Source: Doryteuthis pealeii (taxonomy: Eukaryota > Mollusca > Cephalopoda > Myopsida > Loliginidae). From it: DNA of 64,000 bases. Position 1 is the first letter of the stretch. Every line of letters begins with the position of its first letter. The notes under the pieces were generated by a model. That model ran no database searches. It was not told the origin of the DNA and saw only the letters and a list, made by a program, of their open reading frames with translations. The DNA is taken from NCBI GenBank assembly GCA_023376005.1, contig CM042152.1, positions 79,801,920 through 79,865,919 on the forward strand. The letters run 5' to 3'. Made by a program: the position numbers and the translations under genes. Below are positions 40,370 through 50,869 of this stretch, piece by piece.

Positions 40370-40623
40370 CTAAAAAATTCAATGCAATGTTAGTATGAAG
40401 AATATGATTGTAGTCATTATATGAAATCAGATAAAAAAAAATCCCACGTTTTCTAATAAAAATACAGAAATAATTCTGCTACTAACCTGTGGGTGTTGGC
40501 ATTATTTGTGTCTCCCTGCTGTAAAATCAATTGTCTAGCAACTGTTTGTCTGGTAAGCAACAATTAATTCCCTTGGGAGGTGTACCTCAACCCCTAAGCA
40601 CAAAAGTACAAAGTTGAGTAGGC

Positions 40624-40661
<38 letters not shown>

Positions 40662-40789
40662 GAGTAAAAATGTATGTAGTCGTTTTTTGTAGGTGGTTTT
40701 ATGGTAGACTTTGAATTCTAACTTGTTATTCTTAGTGAATAGGATGTCTAGAAAAGGTAGGGAGTTGTTGGATTCTCCCTCTGCATCTG

Positions 40790-40862
<73 letters not shown>

Positions 40863-41155
40863 AAAATGTTTACTGGCTGAAATAGGCCGAGCATAAAGTG
40901 GCTAGTGATGTAGTAAGTCCAAGAAAGAATTTACCGGATAATTATTTAAATGAAGTCAGCAATGAAAGAAAAAAAGGAAAAAAAGGAAAAAAAAGTTCTT
41001 GATCTTGAACAGGAATGTTAAAAGGCATGTCTGTTTTTGTTTTGTTACGTCACAGCTGGCTGTTATTCAAGACGTGACGTTGAAAATTTTTAAAGTACAG
41101 AGTCGCTGAAAAAAAGCAACTTAATTAGAATGTATTAAAATTCAGGTATTCACAA
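40370..41155. other. Unassigned, with two TA arrays
   Basis: (TA)n at 40628-40656 and (CA)n(TA)n at 40791-40860; otherwise nothing recognised. Confidence 0.5.
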
Positions 41156-41159
41156 TTTA

Positions 41160-41785
41160 CCTAGCCCTGTCAGCTGGGGCTTTAGAATACACCGACTACA
41201 CCTCTGCAGGGGGGTAAAACCACCTCCCAATGGGGCCACCTGTTAGCCATGGGTGGTGACCCATGATGCTTAAGGGTGGAACTCTGGTGGCAGAGCAGTC
41301 CACGACATGCAACACTCTACTTTGGTCCTTACTTAGGCTAGACGGGCAATCAGAAAGCCCCTCTCTGATCAATTGGCTGGTCACATCAAGCCCTAGCTAC
41401 TATATGATTGTTCCAACTCTATTGCCCTTATGGCAAGCCTTGACCTTTTTTATCATATACATGCTAGAAGGCAGTGGCTTAATGTTCTGGGTATGACGTT
41501 AAAATTCATCTGATTGTGAAGTTCCAATTCTGAAGCTCTGGGGAATGTGGAGCACACCTTCATCACAATTGCTCCCAGGTTCCCTATGACCCAGAGTGGT
41601 AGTACCTGTTAGGGTCCCATCTATGGGTTAAATAGAAAAAAAATGAGTTAACAGAAAATGTGTTTAAAAAAATTGAGTTCTAAAAGATTTTCAGTAACCG
41701 TCAAGAATGAATAAAACAAAATGTTTTCAGCATAAAATAACCCAACAAGGATTGAAATGCCATAAAATCCAACCAACCAATACTA
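41160..41785 (+). repeat. R700 repeat, near full length
   Basis: From CCCTGTCAGCTGGGGCTTTA to GCCATAAAATCCAACCAACC. Confidence 0.88.
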
Positions 41786-42183
41786 TGCAGCAACATTTCT
41801 TTTTCTTTTTTCAGAATAGTTTCAATTTGCAATGATACTAAAATTAGTAACAAAAAAGTAAAAGCAACCCTGATTGATTTCAGACTCAGATTTTTGAATA
41901 CAAATACCTCCCACCCACCAACCCACACACCATTAGATTCTGTATGATGCTACAAAAAAAAGTCCATTACTGTGTATACATGAGTGTATGATGATGTTTT
42001 TTGTTTTCATTTTAGTCGTTGCAAACCAATATATTTTTAATTTCTCATTTTATGTCTATTTACTTCTATTCATGCCAGTTTAGGCAGATTAGTTTTTTCA
42101 AAGGAAATGAAAATCCTAAACATTAACATCCATTCAAACATAAAATAACTTTTTGCCTTTCTCATCAAAATTAGACAAACTAT

Positions 42184-42300
42184 GGGCACCTCACATGGTG
42201 TAATGGTTAGCAAGCTAGATTTGCAGACCATTGTTAGTGAGTTCAATTCTCATTGGGTGCCCCATACTTCTGGCCTTGTGCCACACCTAAGCTATTACCT
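42184..42300 (+). repeat. SINE S4 / tRNA-like sequence
   Basis: GGGCACC at the start pairs with GGTGCCC at 42258-42264, as an acceptor stem. Box A-like TGGTGTAATGGTTAGCAAGC and box B-like GAGTTCAATTCTC lie between. The 3' extension (GCCTTGTGCCACACCTAAGC) recurs elsewhere, so a SINE is more likely than a working tRNA. Confidence 0.6.
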
Positions 42301-42544
42301 ACATATTATGGAAACAAAACAATAAAATTACAAATACGTAACAAAGGACAGTTATTTATTAAAACTTACTTTTTAAAATCATTATGCAAATTAGATATCC
42401 AATGACTGATAAATGCCATTTGTTAGTACATATAATACTCATTGCAGGTTGATCATGCATATTAATGATTTAGATTGTGGTAGGCTCATTTGATGTTAGC
42501 CTGCTTGCAGAAACATGTATAGAAATTCATATATATATATATAA

Positions 42545-42745
42545 GGAAAAAATAACAAAGGAGATTTAGGTTGGAAGCATTATAGTCTATTTTAGGGAAC
42601 CTAGAGGAATAATCTTTCAGTTTCCATCATCAGACACAAAATTTTGCATCTGATGATGGGAACCAAAAGATTATTCCTCTAGGTTCCCTGAAATAGTCTA
42701 TAATGCTTTCAACTTAAATCTTCTTAGTTATTTTTTTCTAATATA
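42545..42745. mobile_element. Palindromic element with hammerhead-like cores
   Basis: The arms mirror each other around 42645 (CTAGAGGAATAATCTTT and its inverse). CTGATGA occurs on both strands with GAAA or AAAA after a weak stem II. Stem I does not pair, so activity is doubtful. Confidence 0.5.
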
Positions 42746-42852
42746 ATTTTGCACTGAGACTGAGACAATAAGAGTACACATTGAGCTCTTCAAATTATGA
42801 CGATTGAAAAACTACTACATCATAAGGAAGATTTTTTCACTCAATCTTTACA

Positions 42853-42853
42853 T

Positions 42854-42892
<39 letters not shown>
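42853..42892. repeat. (TA)n(TG)n microsatellite
   Basis: Compound array. Confidence 0.9.
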
Positions 42893-42893
<1 letters not shown>

Positions 42894-43232
42894 CATATGA
42901 AAAATAACCTAAGTGGACCCCTTAAAAACAAGGGCATCACATCAATGACTAAGGGTACTGTGGCAATTTTTTTTTAAATTTACAAAATTTATATTTTTAT
43001 TGGTAAAAAATAATATTGATGTAAAATGTTTTTAAAAAAATTGATAAAAATAAACAAAAAGCTTTAAAATTAAATATTTTCTTTGATAAATAACATAAAT
43101 TATGATGACTAAAATTATTAGCAATGATTTATTAGAGTGGAAAATTTTCAAAAAACTTGAAGGCAAAAATTGGTATGGTCAAGGCTTGTTTTTTAAGGGC
43201 AGCTTGCCATTGAATATGGGTATAATCTCATC

Positions 43233-43258
43233 CATATATATATATATATATATATATG
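43233..43258. repeat. (TA)n microsatellite
   Basis: Left border of a family h element. Confidence 0.9.
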
Positions 43259-43370
43259 GTATTTGTGGAAAAGGTGACTTACCGGTGAAACAGGTCACAA
43301 TGGTTTATTGCAAAAAAAAATACTCACGTGCAATCAACTGCAATTAATCAATATCTTGATTAATCCAGTG

Positions 43371-43416
43371 GATTTAACCCTGAAGATCCTTATGGTGAAA
43401 CTCGAGTAGGTTATTA
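43371..43416 (+). ncRNA. Hammerhead ribozyme motif, family h, complete
   Basis: CTGAAGA (43380-43386), short stem II CC-TTAT-GG, GAAA (43397-43400), stem III AC/GT with loop TCGA, predicted cleavage after GTA (43408|43409), and five-pair stem I TAACC (43375-43379) with GGTTA (43409-43413). The whole element (43259-43435) lies between two TA arrays. Confidence 0.75.
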
Positions 43417-43451
43417 CTGTGTACCATTATCATAATATATATATATATATA

Positions 43452-44062
43452 TCTTATTATAATGGAGATTGTGTGTTTTTCTGTCTGTAACCGAAACTAT
43501 ATTACTAATCGAGTCACAATTAACATAGTTATTTACATCACATTCTTCATGATTTTATTTATATTTAAACCTCAATTATTAATAAAATTGCTTCACCTTT
43601 TTATTAGTGTTCTCCATATCTACATACTAATAACATGCTAATGTATTTATATATACAAAAAATAGCAGTTTGCAGTGTGAACGGGAAGCCTAATTTGCAT
43701 ATTGATATTAAAAATGTGATTTTATTAAATATGTGCTTAGTATTATTGATTTCTAACTGTTTGGTTTTATCTTAATGAATATAAGCAAAAATCTCTCCAA
43801 TGAATCTTAAATGAAATCCATTAACAAGAAAAAATAACTGTCATTTTATTCTTTATTTCCTAATTTAACTAAATAGTTAAATAAGTAAAATTCAGCAATG
43901 AAAGACGGAGTAAGAGTAAGTTTCATTTCTATTTTTCTATTATAACCCCAATCTGTTTCAAATCTTTTTATCTGCATTCTTATTAGACTTTCTAATTTAA
44001 TACAATATTTCATTACATTAAAACTTAAATACTTGCACCCGGAGGGTACATATATTTGCTAG
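43452..44062 (+). mobile_element. Helitron H3, full length (611 bp)
   Basis: 5' TCTTATTATAATGGAGATTG; 3' palindrome around ACCCGGAGGGT, then TTTG and CTAG|T. Non-coding. The 5' part equals 8057. Confidence 0.75.
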
Positions 44063-44069
44063 TATATAT

Positions 44070-44331
44070 AAAGATTAAAAAATAAGAATACTAAGTTTTT
44101 TGAAGCTTGAATAACTGTAAGTGTAGGTATGTATAAACATTAGTCTTGTTTGAACACCTACACTCACAGTAATTCATGCTTCAAAAAACTCAGAATTTTT
44201 ATCTTATAATCTTTATTTGTATAACTAACAAGGAAACCTTTATAACTTAAATGAAAATCTTTTTATATATATACTGGGCTTTTTGAAGCATGAATATTTT
44301 AGTGTAGGTGTTCAAACTAGACTAACGTCTA

Positions 44332-44334
<3 letters not shown>
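44070..44334. mobile_element. Palindromic element with a third partial arm
   Basis: Arms at 44085-44150 and 44155-44215 are inverse (CTTGAATAACTGTAAGTGTA). A third arm piece lies at 44276-44332. No hammerhead core was seen. Confidence 0.6.

Positions 44335-44366
<32 letters not shown>
44335..44366. repeat. (TA)n microsatellite
   Basis: Left border of the family g element. Confidence 0.9.
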
Positions 44367-44367
<1 letters not shown>

Positions 44368-44535
44368 TTTGGTGTGGTACCAAGTTTCTTGGTACAAGGT
44401 GATTCTAGGCTGGTCCTATTCTCTACTAGTAGTTTGTTGTAGAGTTCAGGTTCCATATGAGAGCTCAATGTTTAATTATTGTAAACAGAGCAAATTTATT
44501 TGTGAATAAAAAGGCCTTAAATACCCTGGGTATCG

Positions 44536-44592
44536 TGGTTATGGACCACTTCCACTCGTGAGTATGCCCACAAGCTTCTTCAGACCACTGAT
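44536..44592 (-). ncRNA. Hammerhead ribozyme motif, family g (left arm, damaged)
   Basis: CTGAAGA and stem II are kept, but GAAA reads GAAG, losing A15.1. Confidence 0.55.
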
Positions 44593-44610
44593 ATCTTTTA
44601 TTATAAAAGA

Positions 44611-44672
44611 TATCAGTGGTCTGAAGAAGCTCGTGGGCATACTCACGAGTGGAAATGGTCCATAACCACGAT
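44611..44672 (+). ncRNA. Hammerhead ribozyme motif, family g (right arm), complete
   Basis: CTGAAGA (44621-44627), stem II CTCGTG/CACGAG with an eight-base loop, GAAA (44652-44655), stem III ATG/CAT with loop GTC, predicted cleavage after ATA (44664|44665), and stem I GTGGT (44616-44620) with ACCAC (44665-44669). Confidence 0.78.
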
Positions 44673-44831
44673 ACCCATTGTATTTAAGGCCTTTTTATTC
44701 ACAAATATATATATATGTGTGTGTGTGTGTTATTTTGGAAAAGGTGACTTACCGGTGAAGATGGGTTTATCACGAAAGACACATACGTGTAATTGACTGC
44801 AATTAATCAATATCTTGATTAATCCAGTGGA

Positions 44832-44876
44832 TTTAACCCTGAAGATCCTTCTGGTGAAACTCGAGTAGGTTATCAC
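44832..44876 (+). ncRNA. Hammerhead ribozyme motif, family h, complete (second copy)
   Basis: CTGAAGA (44839-44845), stem II CC-TTCT-GG, GAAA (44856-44859), GTA cleavage site (44867|44868), stem I TAACC/GGTTA. The body differs from the copy at 43371, the ribozyme hardly at all. Confidence 0.75.
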
Positions 44877-44909
44877 TTGTACCTGTATTATAATATATAT
44901 ATATATACA

Positions 44910-45134
44910 CTATATAGATAATAAGGGTGCTCTATTTGTAGGTAAACTGTTCTTAATATCATTGATAGAGCATTTATATTCAAGTTAAGGTAGTGTGGAC
45001 ATGGAGTCAATGGCTCCTGATTACTGACAGTTACTCACCAATGCGATCTTCAGACCAAAAACTAAATCTGAAGATAGCATAAGTCAGAAACTGTTCACTC
45101 TATATCCATACTACCTTAACTTATGTATATGCTG

Positions 45135-45137
<3 letters not shown>
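44910..45137. mobile_element. Imperfect inverted element with hammerhead-like cores
   Basis: The minus arm has CTGAAGA, stem II TCGC/GTGA, then GTAA in place of GAAA. The plus arm (45070) has CTGAAGA and GAAA but a poor stem II. TA arrays on both sides (44893-44906 and 45138-45172). Confidence 0.5.
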
Positions 45138-45173
<36 letters not shown>

Positions 45174-45284
45174 CACAGCAGCAGGATGACCATGAAATAA
45201 AATGAAATTATGAATATAACACAGTTATTAAAACCAGTTTTAAAACCATTATGACATAAACGATTTTAGTACAAAAACAATCTA

Positions 45285-45432
45285 AAAAAAAATGTGTTTG
45301 AAAAAATGAAAAATAAATAATCTTCGCATAAAATGAGTTGACATGCCTTAAAACACCATCAAAACAAGAAAAAAAAAAAAACGCAAAATAACCCAAAAAA
45401 ATAATAAAAACCAACCAACCAACCAAAAATAA
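45285..45432 (+). repeat. R700 3'-end fragment
   Basis: AATGAGTTGACATGCCTTAA and A-rich tail. Confidence 0.55.
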
Positions 45433-45639
45433 ATAATTTTCAAACAGATCTATTTCACCCATAGTTGGTGTGTGGGTAGGTTAGAGTAACCTCCTTTTAT
45501 TGATAGTTAACTTAGAGTGACTATCCGTGGTGTTATGCAAATATTAGTGGCAGGTCGTTGGTAAGTCTCTACTTAATGAGTGGTGGGCACCGCCATTTGC
45601 ATTCTGGACTTAGTACATCGTATGAGACGGTTGATTCGT

Positions 45640-45848
45640 GTTACTCTTCTAACAGATGGAACCTGGATCAGAGTGGACTTGGGAGTAATTGCAATGAATG
45701 GTTACTGTATACTACCCAGAACTGGAGTCTTACCACCACATACAGTTTTTTAATCATATCCAGAATCCTTCTTGTGGGGTGGGCGGGACTTACCCCTCTC
45801 CAGAGTTTACAGTCAGCATATTTACGTCCTGCTGACAGGGTAATCTAT
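45640..45848 (-). repeat. R700 repeat, diverged and deleted (reverse)
   Basis: From AACAGATGGAACCTGGATCA to CGTCCTGCTGACAGGGTAAT. Confidence 0.6.
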
Positions 45849-45926
45849 TAGAGTAAATTCAATGTCTCTGTTATTGTTATGGTCTGTTAGGCACAAATGT
45901 TGTTATTCAGGTATTTTTTTTTTCAG

Positions 45927-46142
45927 ATAAATAGGGCCAGTTTAGCTCAGTTGGTAGAGCATCTGTTTCAGAACCCTAGTGTACTGGGTTCAATACCAGC
46001 CCTTGCCAACTTAGCGCATGAGTAGCACAGCTTAGATCTGTGCAGTAAAGTGGGGAGTTGCACTTTATTTCAGATGCAAAAACAATGTCCCCAGTCTAGC
46101 ACTAGTAAAAAGGGGATAGACTCCCTCATTGTCCAGCTGATA
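45927..46142 (+). repeat. SINE S1, near full length
   Basis: Head GGCCAGTTTAGCTCAGTTGG and S1 body to CCTCATTGTCCAGCTGATAC. Confidence 0.85.
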
Positions 46143-46574
46143 CGAATGTAGTGATTGTCTGCCCCTGTTTGGTCTGGAAGAGTTATCTTCCCTTGTTTCA
46201 GGTTTTCTACCGCTAGGGGTCCTGAGTATTTAATCAGGGAAGCACAGAGTTTGAACTCTCTTCTCTTACAAAGCCAGGACACATGGTTAGACATTGCGTC
46301 TCTACTTTTTATGTGTATATCAATGTATAATGTAATGTGATATTTTGTAATTTTAAAATTATTAAAGTCCTGTAAATTATAATACTTTTAAATCTAGCAC
46401 AACAATAGGCCAGTTTGTTGATTTTACTTTTTATTCACATCCTGATTTTAAACTTATAAAAAATTTTTTTTTTTCTTTTCCCATGTAAGACTTTTTTCTG
46501 CTGCTCGTAGCTAAATTGGGAATATCTGAATTTTTATATATTTCAATTATGTTACTTTTTTTGCTGACTCTCAG

Positions 46575-47045
46575 CTTTTGGGGACCATTCTAAAGGCCCC
46601 GACTACTATTGGTATCACTTTCAACCTCATATTCCACAGTTTTTTCAGTTCTCTAGCGAGGTCTAGGTATTTGTCAGTCTTTTCACTTTCTTTCATCTTC
46701 ACCCTGTGATCTGATGGAACTGCAAAATCTACCAGTTGACAAGTTCTTTTTTTTCTTTTTGGTTAATCAATACTAGGTCTGGTCTCCTGGCTGGAATAAG
46801 GTGATTCGTCTTTATCTCAATGTACGAGAGAATTTCATGTGTTTCATTGTCAAGAACAGATTCTGGTTTATGCATATATCATTTTCTTGTATGGTCAAAA
46901 TTTAGTTTTTTGCATAATTCCCAGTGGATTACCTTTCCAACCCAGTCGTGTCTAGTTTTGTATTCTGGTTGTACTAGTTTGCTACATTCATTTAATACAT
47001 GGTTTATTGTCTCATCTCTGTCAGCACATACTGTACATTTGCTGT
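46575..47045 (-). pseudogene. LINE C-terminus: zinc knuckle and restriction-like endonuclease region
   Basis: The minus strand reads CTVCADRDETINHVLNECSK (CCHC-type), RHDWVGKVIHWELCKKLNFD, KPESVLDNETHEILSYIEIK, then ARRPDLVLIN (the PD motif of a restriction-like endonuclease, inferred), QLVDFAVPSDHRVK and YLDLARELKKLWNMRLK. One TGA replaces a Trp codon and a frameshift falls in a poly-A run. This is a decayed non-LTR retrotransposon of a kind common in molluscs. Confidence 0.75.
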
Positions 47046-47278
47046 TTTGTTGTTTCTTATTGTTATCATCATCATCATCATCATTCTATTTAACCCTTTT
47101 GCAATGAATAAGAAAAAAACGTCTGAGTGTGCAACATTAAGTTGAGTGTTGCCGATCAGTCTGTGCAGAAAGAGGAAGGGAAGAAAAAAGTTCAATGCTT
47201 CAAGTGTTGACCTGTTTCTATGCAAGAGTCAAGTGGACATTGGATACTTATGCGGTCGTACAGTTCACCAAACCACAA

Positions 47279-47745
47279 GGGTGAGAGGAGGGGGAGTGAT
47301 AAGGGAGAGGGAGAGGGAGAGCGATAAGGAAAAGGGAGAGAGGGGGAGACAGACAGACAGACAGACAGATAGAGAGAGAGAGGGAGAGAGATACAGGAAG
47401 AGACGAGGAAGAGAGAGCAACAGAGAAGGAGGGATGGAGAGGGAGAGAGGGGGGGAGACAGAGATACAGGGAGTGACGAGAGAGAGAGCGACAAGGAAAG
47501 GGAGAGAGAGCAACAGAAAGTGAGAGAGGGGAGACAGAGAGAGGGAGAGAGATACAGGAAGAGATGAGGAAGAGAGAGAGCAACAGAAGGAGGGAGGGAG
47601 AGAGGAGAAGACAGAGGGGGAGGGGGAGACAGATACCGGGAGTGACGAGGGAGAGAGAGAGAGAGAGCAGTAAGGGAAAGGGAGAGAGAGAAAGCAACAG
47701 AGAAGGAGGGAAGGAAGGAAGCAGAGAGAGAGAGAATCTGTTACT
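47279..47745. repeat. GA-rich minisatellite
   Basis: About 470 bases of GAGAGG-, GACA- and GATACAGGGAGTGACGAG-type units. The open frames up to 186 codons on the minus strand are composition artefacts. Confidence 0.9.
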
Positions 47746-47879
47746 CCAACCATTCTCTTGGCTAAAGACATGTTGTATACAATAGATTAATGCAGCAAAA
47801 ATAGTCATTCTTAAAAATCAGACTACCTAAATAGGTATTATTTTAATTTTTTTTTTGCTTTATGGTTGTATGTAAAAAC

Positions 47880-47928
47880 ACAACGTTTCGGCCACTGTAT
47901 CCTCTGACCTTCCTCAGGTGTTTCACCG
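47880..47928 (-). repeat. Hammerhead-like core, family i (NUG site, inactive)
   Basis: CTGAGGA, stem II GGTC/GGCC, GAAA, but the site reads GTG, which is not cleavable. Confidence 0.45.
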
Positions 47929-48149
47929 GAAGAGCAATGACCCAACCTGGAAAATAATTTTGAATTCTTTGACTGTTGATCAAATAAGACATCGAAGAAT
48001 TTTTGAAGATCTCATTCAAATAATGATGTCATTGTTTTTTGCATGCCTATCATTCCAACATGCGTCATGAGAAGTGTCACAATCATTTAGCAAAAAAAAA
48101 AAAAAAAATAGGTTGGGTCATTGCTATGCTTGGTATACACAGTGATGAA

Positions 48150-48230
48150 CACCTGATGAAGGCTGGTATTGAACCCAGAATCTTATGGTTCCTTGGCAGA
48201 CACTCGACAGACTGAGCTAAATTGGCCCTT
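48150..48230 (-). repeat. SINE S1-like head fragment (reverse)
   Basis: GGCTGGTATTGAACCCAG to GACTGAGCTAAATTGGCCC. Confidence 0.65.
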
Positions 48231-48329
48231 TAAATAAGTATGTCCTTATTAATTTTTAATAAAGACTTATTTTCTTCTATAACAAAGATAACGGGATTCA
48301 ATCATTTGTTTATTGGCATATCAATATTC

Positions 48330-48560
48330 ATGGGTTAAGTGTTTGGCTAGGAATCGCAAGGTTCCAGGTTTGATACAGGCCCTCGCCAACTCAGCATATG
48401 AGTAGCACATGGATCTGTGCGGTAAAGAGAGGAGATGATGGTAGGTGTGGTGTTCCACCTCAGATGCTAAAAAAATAATCTCCTTGGTCTAGCGCTAGTG
48501 AAAAGGGGATAGACTCCCTCGCTGTCCAGCTGGTACCGACATTAGGCCACCCCAATAACT
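48330..48560 (+). repeat. SINE S1, 5'-truncated
   Basis: From CAAGGTTCCAGGTTTGATAC to TTAGGCCACCCCAATAACTT. Confidence 0.8.
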
Positions 48561-48619
48561 TTTGCTTATTTAATGCCAAAGCCATCCTTGTAGAAGAATA
48601 GTAGTGGTATTATTTAACC

Positions 48620-48875
48620 TATAGTAGTCGTTGGGGTGGCCTAAAGTCGGTATCAGCCTGTCAGCGAGGGAGTCTATCCCCTTTTCAATAGCGCTAGACC
48701 AAGGAGATTGTTTTTTTGGCTTCTGAGGTGGAGCACCACACATACCATCAGCTCCTTTACTTTACTGCACAGATCCCTGTGCTACTCATACACTGAGTTG
48801 GTGAGGACCAGTATTAAACTAGGAACCTTGTGGTTTCTAGCCGAACGCCCTACCAACTGAGCAAACCGGCCCCTG
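48620..48875 (-). repeat. SINE S1 (reverse), near full length
   Basis: From TCGTTGGGGTGGCCTAAAGT to GAGCAAACCGGCCCC. With 48330 it forms an inverted SINE pair. Confidence 0.85.
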
Positions 48876-49388
48876 GGTATTAGTCTAAACTCACTTACTA
48901 TGAGATGACAGTCCAACATGTCAGCCAATACACCATGGGGACGCTCACAGTTTGTAATAAAAAAACATTTCAAATGTCTTTATAATCAACGCAGTGGGTG
49001 ATGTTAGTAATTGTGTGTATAAAAAACCAATTCACACGGGATTATACTTGAGTTTAATGTAAATAAGCCTGTCATTTTTGATAAGTACATTATTGTTATT
49101 GTAATATCATCAACAGGTTGAGAATTGGCAAGTGATTTTCTGCCATAATGCTAGTACACTGGTATCTTCACTTAGGAGTTTAATTTGTTCCACTTTTAAC
49201 TCAATTTCCTTCAAATCAAATTTTCCCCATTTAAAATAACTGAAATGCCATTAATCTGTTCCAGCACCCCCCCCCACCTCCTCGGCAAAACACCCTAATT
49301 TATGTTTGTTTTTTTTTAAATAAGAAAAATGGCACTATATTGGATAAACATAATAAAATAGAATGTAATGAATTATGTGCTGTAATCT

Positions 49389-49490
49389 TCTATTAATAAT
49401 GGAGATTCGGTCTCAATTTGTCTGTAACCGAAACTATGTCACTGCTTATGTCACATTACCCAAAATCGTCAATATATAGTATAAAAAACA
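49389..49490 (+). mobile_element. Helitron H1, 5' fragment
   Basis: TCTATTAATAATGGAGATTC and ACATTACCCAAAATCGTCAA. Truncated at a TA array. Confidence 0.6.
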
Positions 49491-50246
49491 ACCTTGTTTA
49501 TACTATTATATATATATATGTGTGTGTGTGGTGTGTGAGGAAAAGGGGGTTGGAATAAATCTGACAGAATGAGGTAAAATATATGGAATGAAAGAACAAA
49601 ACTTAGACAAAAATGTGTAGTATATTTTGCTGGAGTGTTGAATTCGGCTTCTTTAGCTTTTATTGAATTATTCAGATCATACAAGTGTTTTATAGAAGGG
49701 GGAAGTGGGTAGGTGGGTAAGTTTTGAGGTGAGGGAAAGATTTGATTGGTTAAAGGGGGAATCTTTGGGGAAGATGAGATGGGAAGCTGAAGAAGCCAAG
49801 TTCAAAACTCCACCGAAACATACTACACATTTTTGTCTGAGCTTTGTTCTTTCATTCCTTGTATCTTACCATATATATATATAACAGCTTTATTATTGAT
49901 ATTGAGCACTCAACACAAAAACTTATTCACCAAGTTGGCTAGTATGTTATATTTACCCTTTTTAAATAATTTTTTTTTTTGATGTAAGAAATATGTAAAC
50001 TTAAATGTTTTTAGTGAACTTATTAACATAAGCGTATCTGAAGCTTGCTTGTACTTCAGAATTTAGCTCTCAACCCAAAGCAAAAAATCAACTAAATGAC
50101 AGTTCGTAACTCCGAAACTCCATTGTAAGTTGGGGAACTTGTAAATCAATGGTATCACTGAATTTAAACAAAATAATCTGGGATTGAAGATTGTTTTTAC
50201 TTGTTTAGTCAATCATCTTTTTGGAATTGAAGAAAAGTTTTAAATA

Positions 50247-50640
50247 TCTATTAATAATGGAGATTTGCTTCCGGTTCTTGTCTGTAACAAAAATTACATC
50301 ACTGCTTACGTCACATTACCCAAAATCGTCATACATAGAATAAATACACTCAAAATTTGAACATGCAACATTAGACAGTCCTCATTGTTTTTTTTAAACA
50401 AGTTTTAATAAATACATGACTGGTATTATATATCTATATATAGTTTGTTTTATTTTAATACATATTTAAAGTTTATATTTCAAATTGTTTTATTTTTTTA
50501 ATCCTTTAATGAATTTGATGAATTTACTTACTTAAGGTACAAACTCGCTGACATTGAATTTTTTACTCCCTCCCCTCAGGCAATATGTTTCAAAAATCTA
50601 TTTTTACATCGCCCAGAGGGCGTTTTTTATTTTGTACTAG
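50247..50640 (+). mobile_element. Non-autonomous Helitron H1, full length (394 bp)
   Basis: 5' TCTATTAATAATGGAGATTT; 3' hairpin GCCCAGAGGGC, T-rich tail, CTAG|T. Same element as 1829-2213 in the TMTC1-like intron. Confidence 0.82.
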
Positions 50641-50649
50641 TTAAAATAA

Positions 50650-50865
50650 AAAAAGGTAATGTTTAAAGAATTGTTTTCAATGGAACAAAAATTAATGTTT
50701 TCAATGAAACAAAATGTTTTTGATAAATGAAAAAAAATGTTTTCAATGAGACAAAATTAAAAAAGAATTGTTTCCAATGAAACAAAATGATTTAAAAAAA
50801 ATTGTTTTCAATAAAACAAAATCTTTTCAATAAAAGAATTGTTTTCTGTGAAACAAAATAATGTA
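50650..50865. repeat. Short tandem repeat, GTTTTCAATGAAACAAAAT type
   Basis: The roughly 20-40-base unit TTGTTTTCAATGAAACAAAA recurs at least six times. Confidence 0.7.
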
Positions 50866-50869
50866 TGTA

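Larger units (their letters stand above)
44500..44708. mobile_element. Palindromic family g element
   Basis: A near-perfect palindrome centred at 44600, with arms of about 100 bases. It carries one intact and one damaged hammerhead. Confidence 0.85.

Noticed and set aside
42184..42264. Functional tRNA gene
   Set aside because: The acceptor stem pairs, but the anticodon arm is poor and the 3' extension recurs in other copies (53520), so a SINE head is more likely.
47192..47808. Long open frames (up to 186 codons) rich in Ser/Leu on the minus strand
   Set aside because: They lie wholly in a GA/TC minisatellite. All frames on both strands are open for the same reason, and no start context or domain is seen.
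47880..47928. Active hammerhead at 47900
   Set aside because: The core is present but the cleavage triplet is GTG, which cannot be cut; listed only as a degenerate repeat.
48140..48165. CTGATGAAGGCTGGTATTGAACCC
   Set aside because: Looks like a hammerhead start but continues into a reversed SINE S1 head with GAAC, and nothing pairs.
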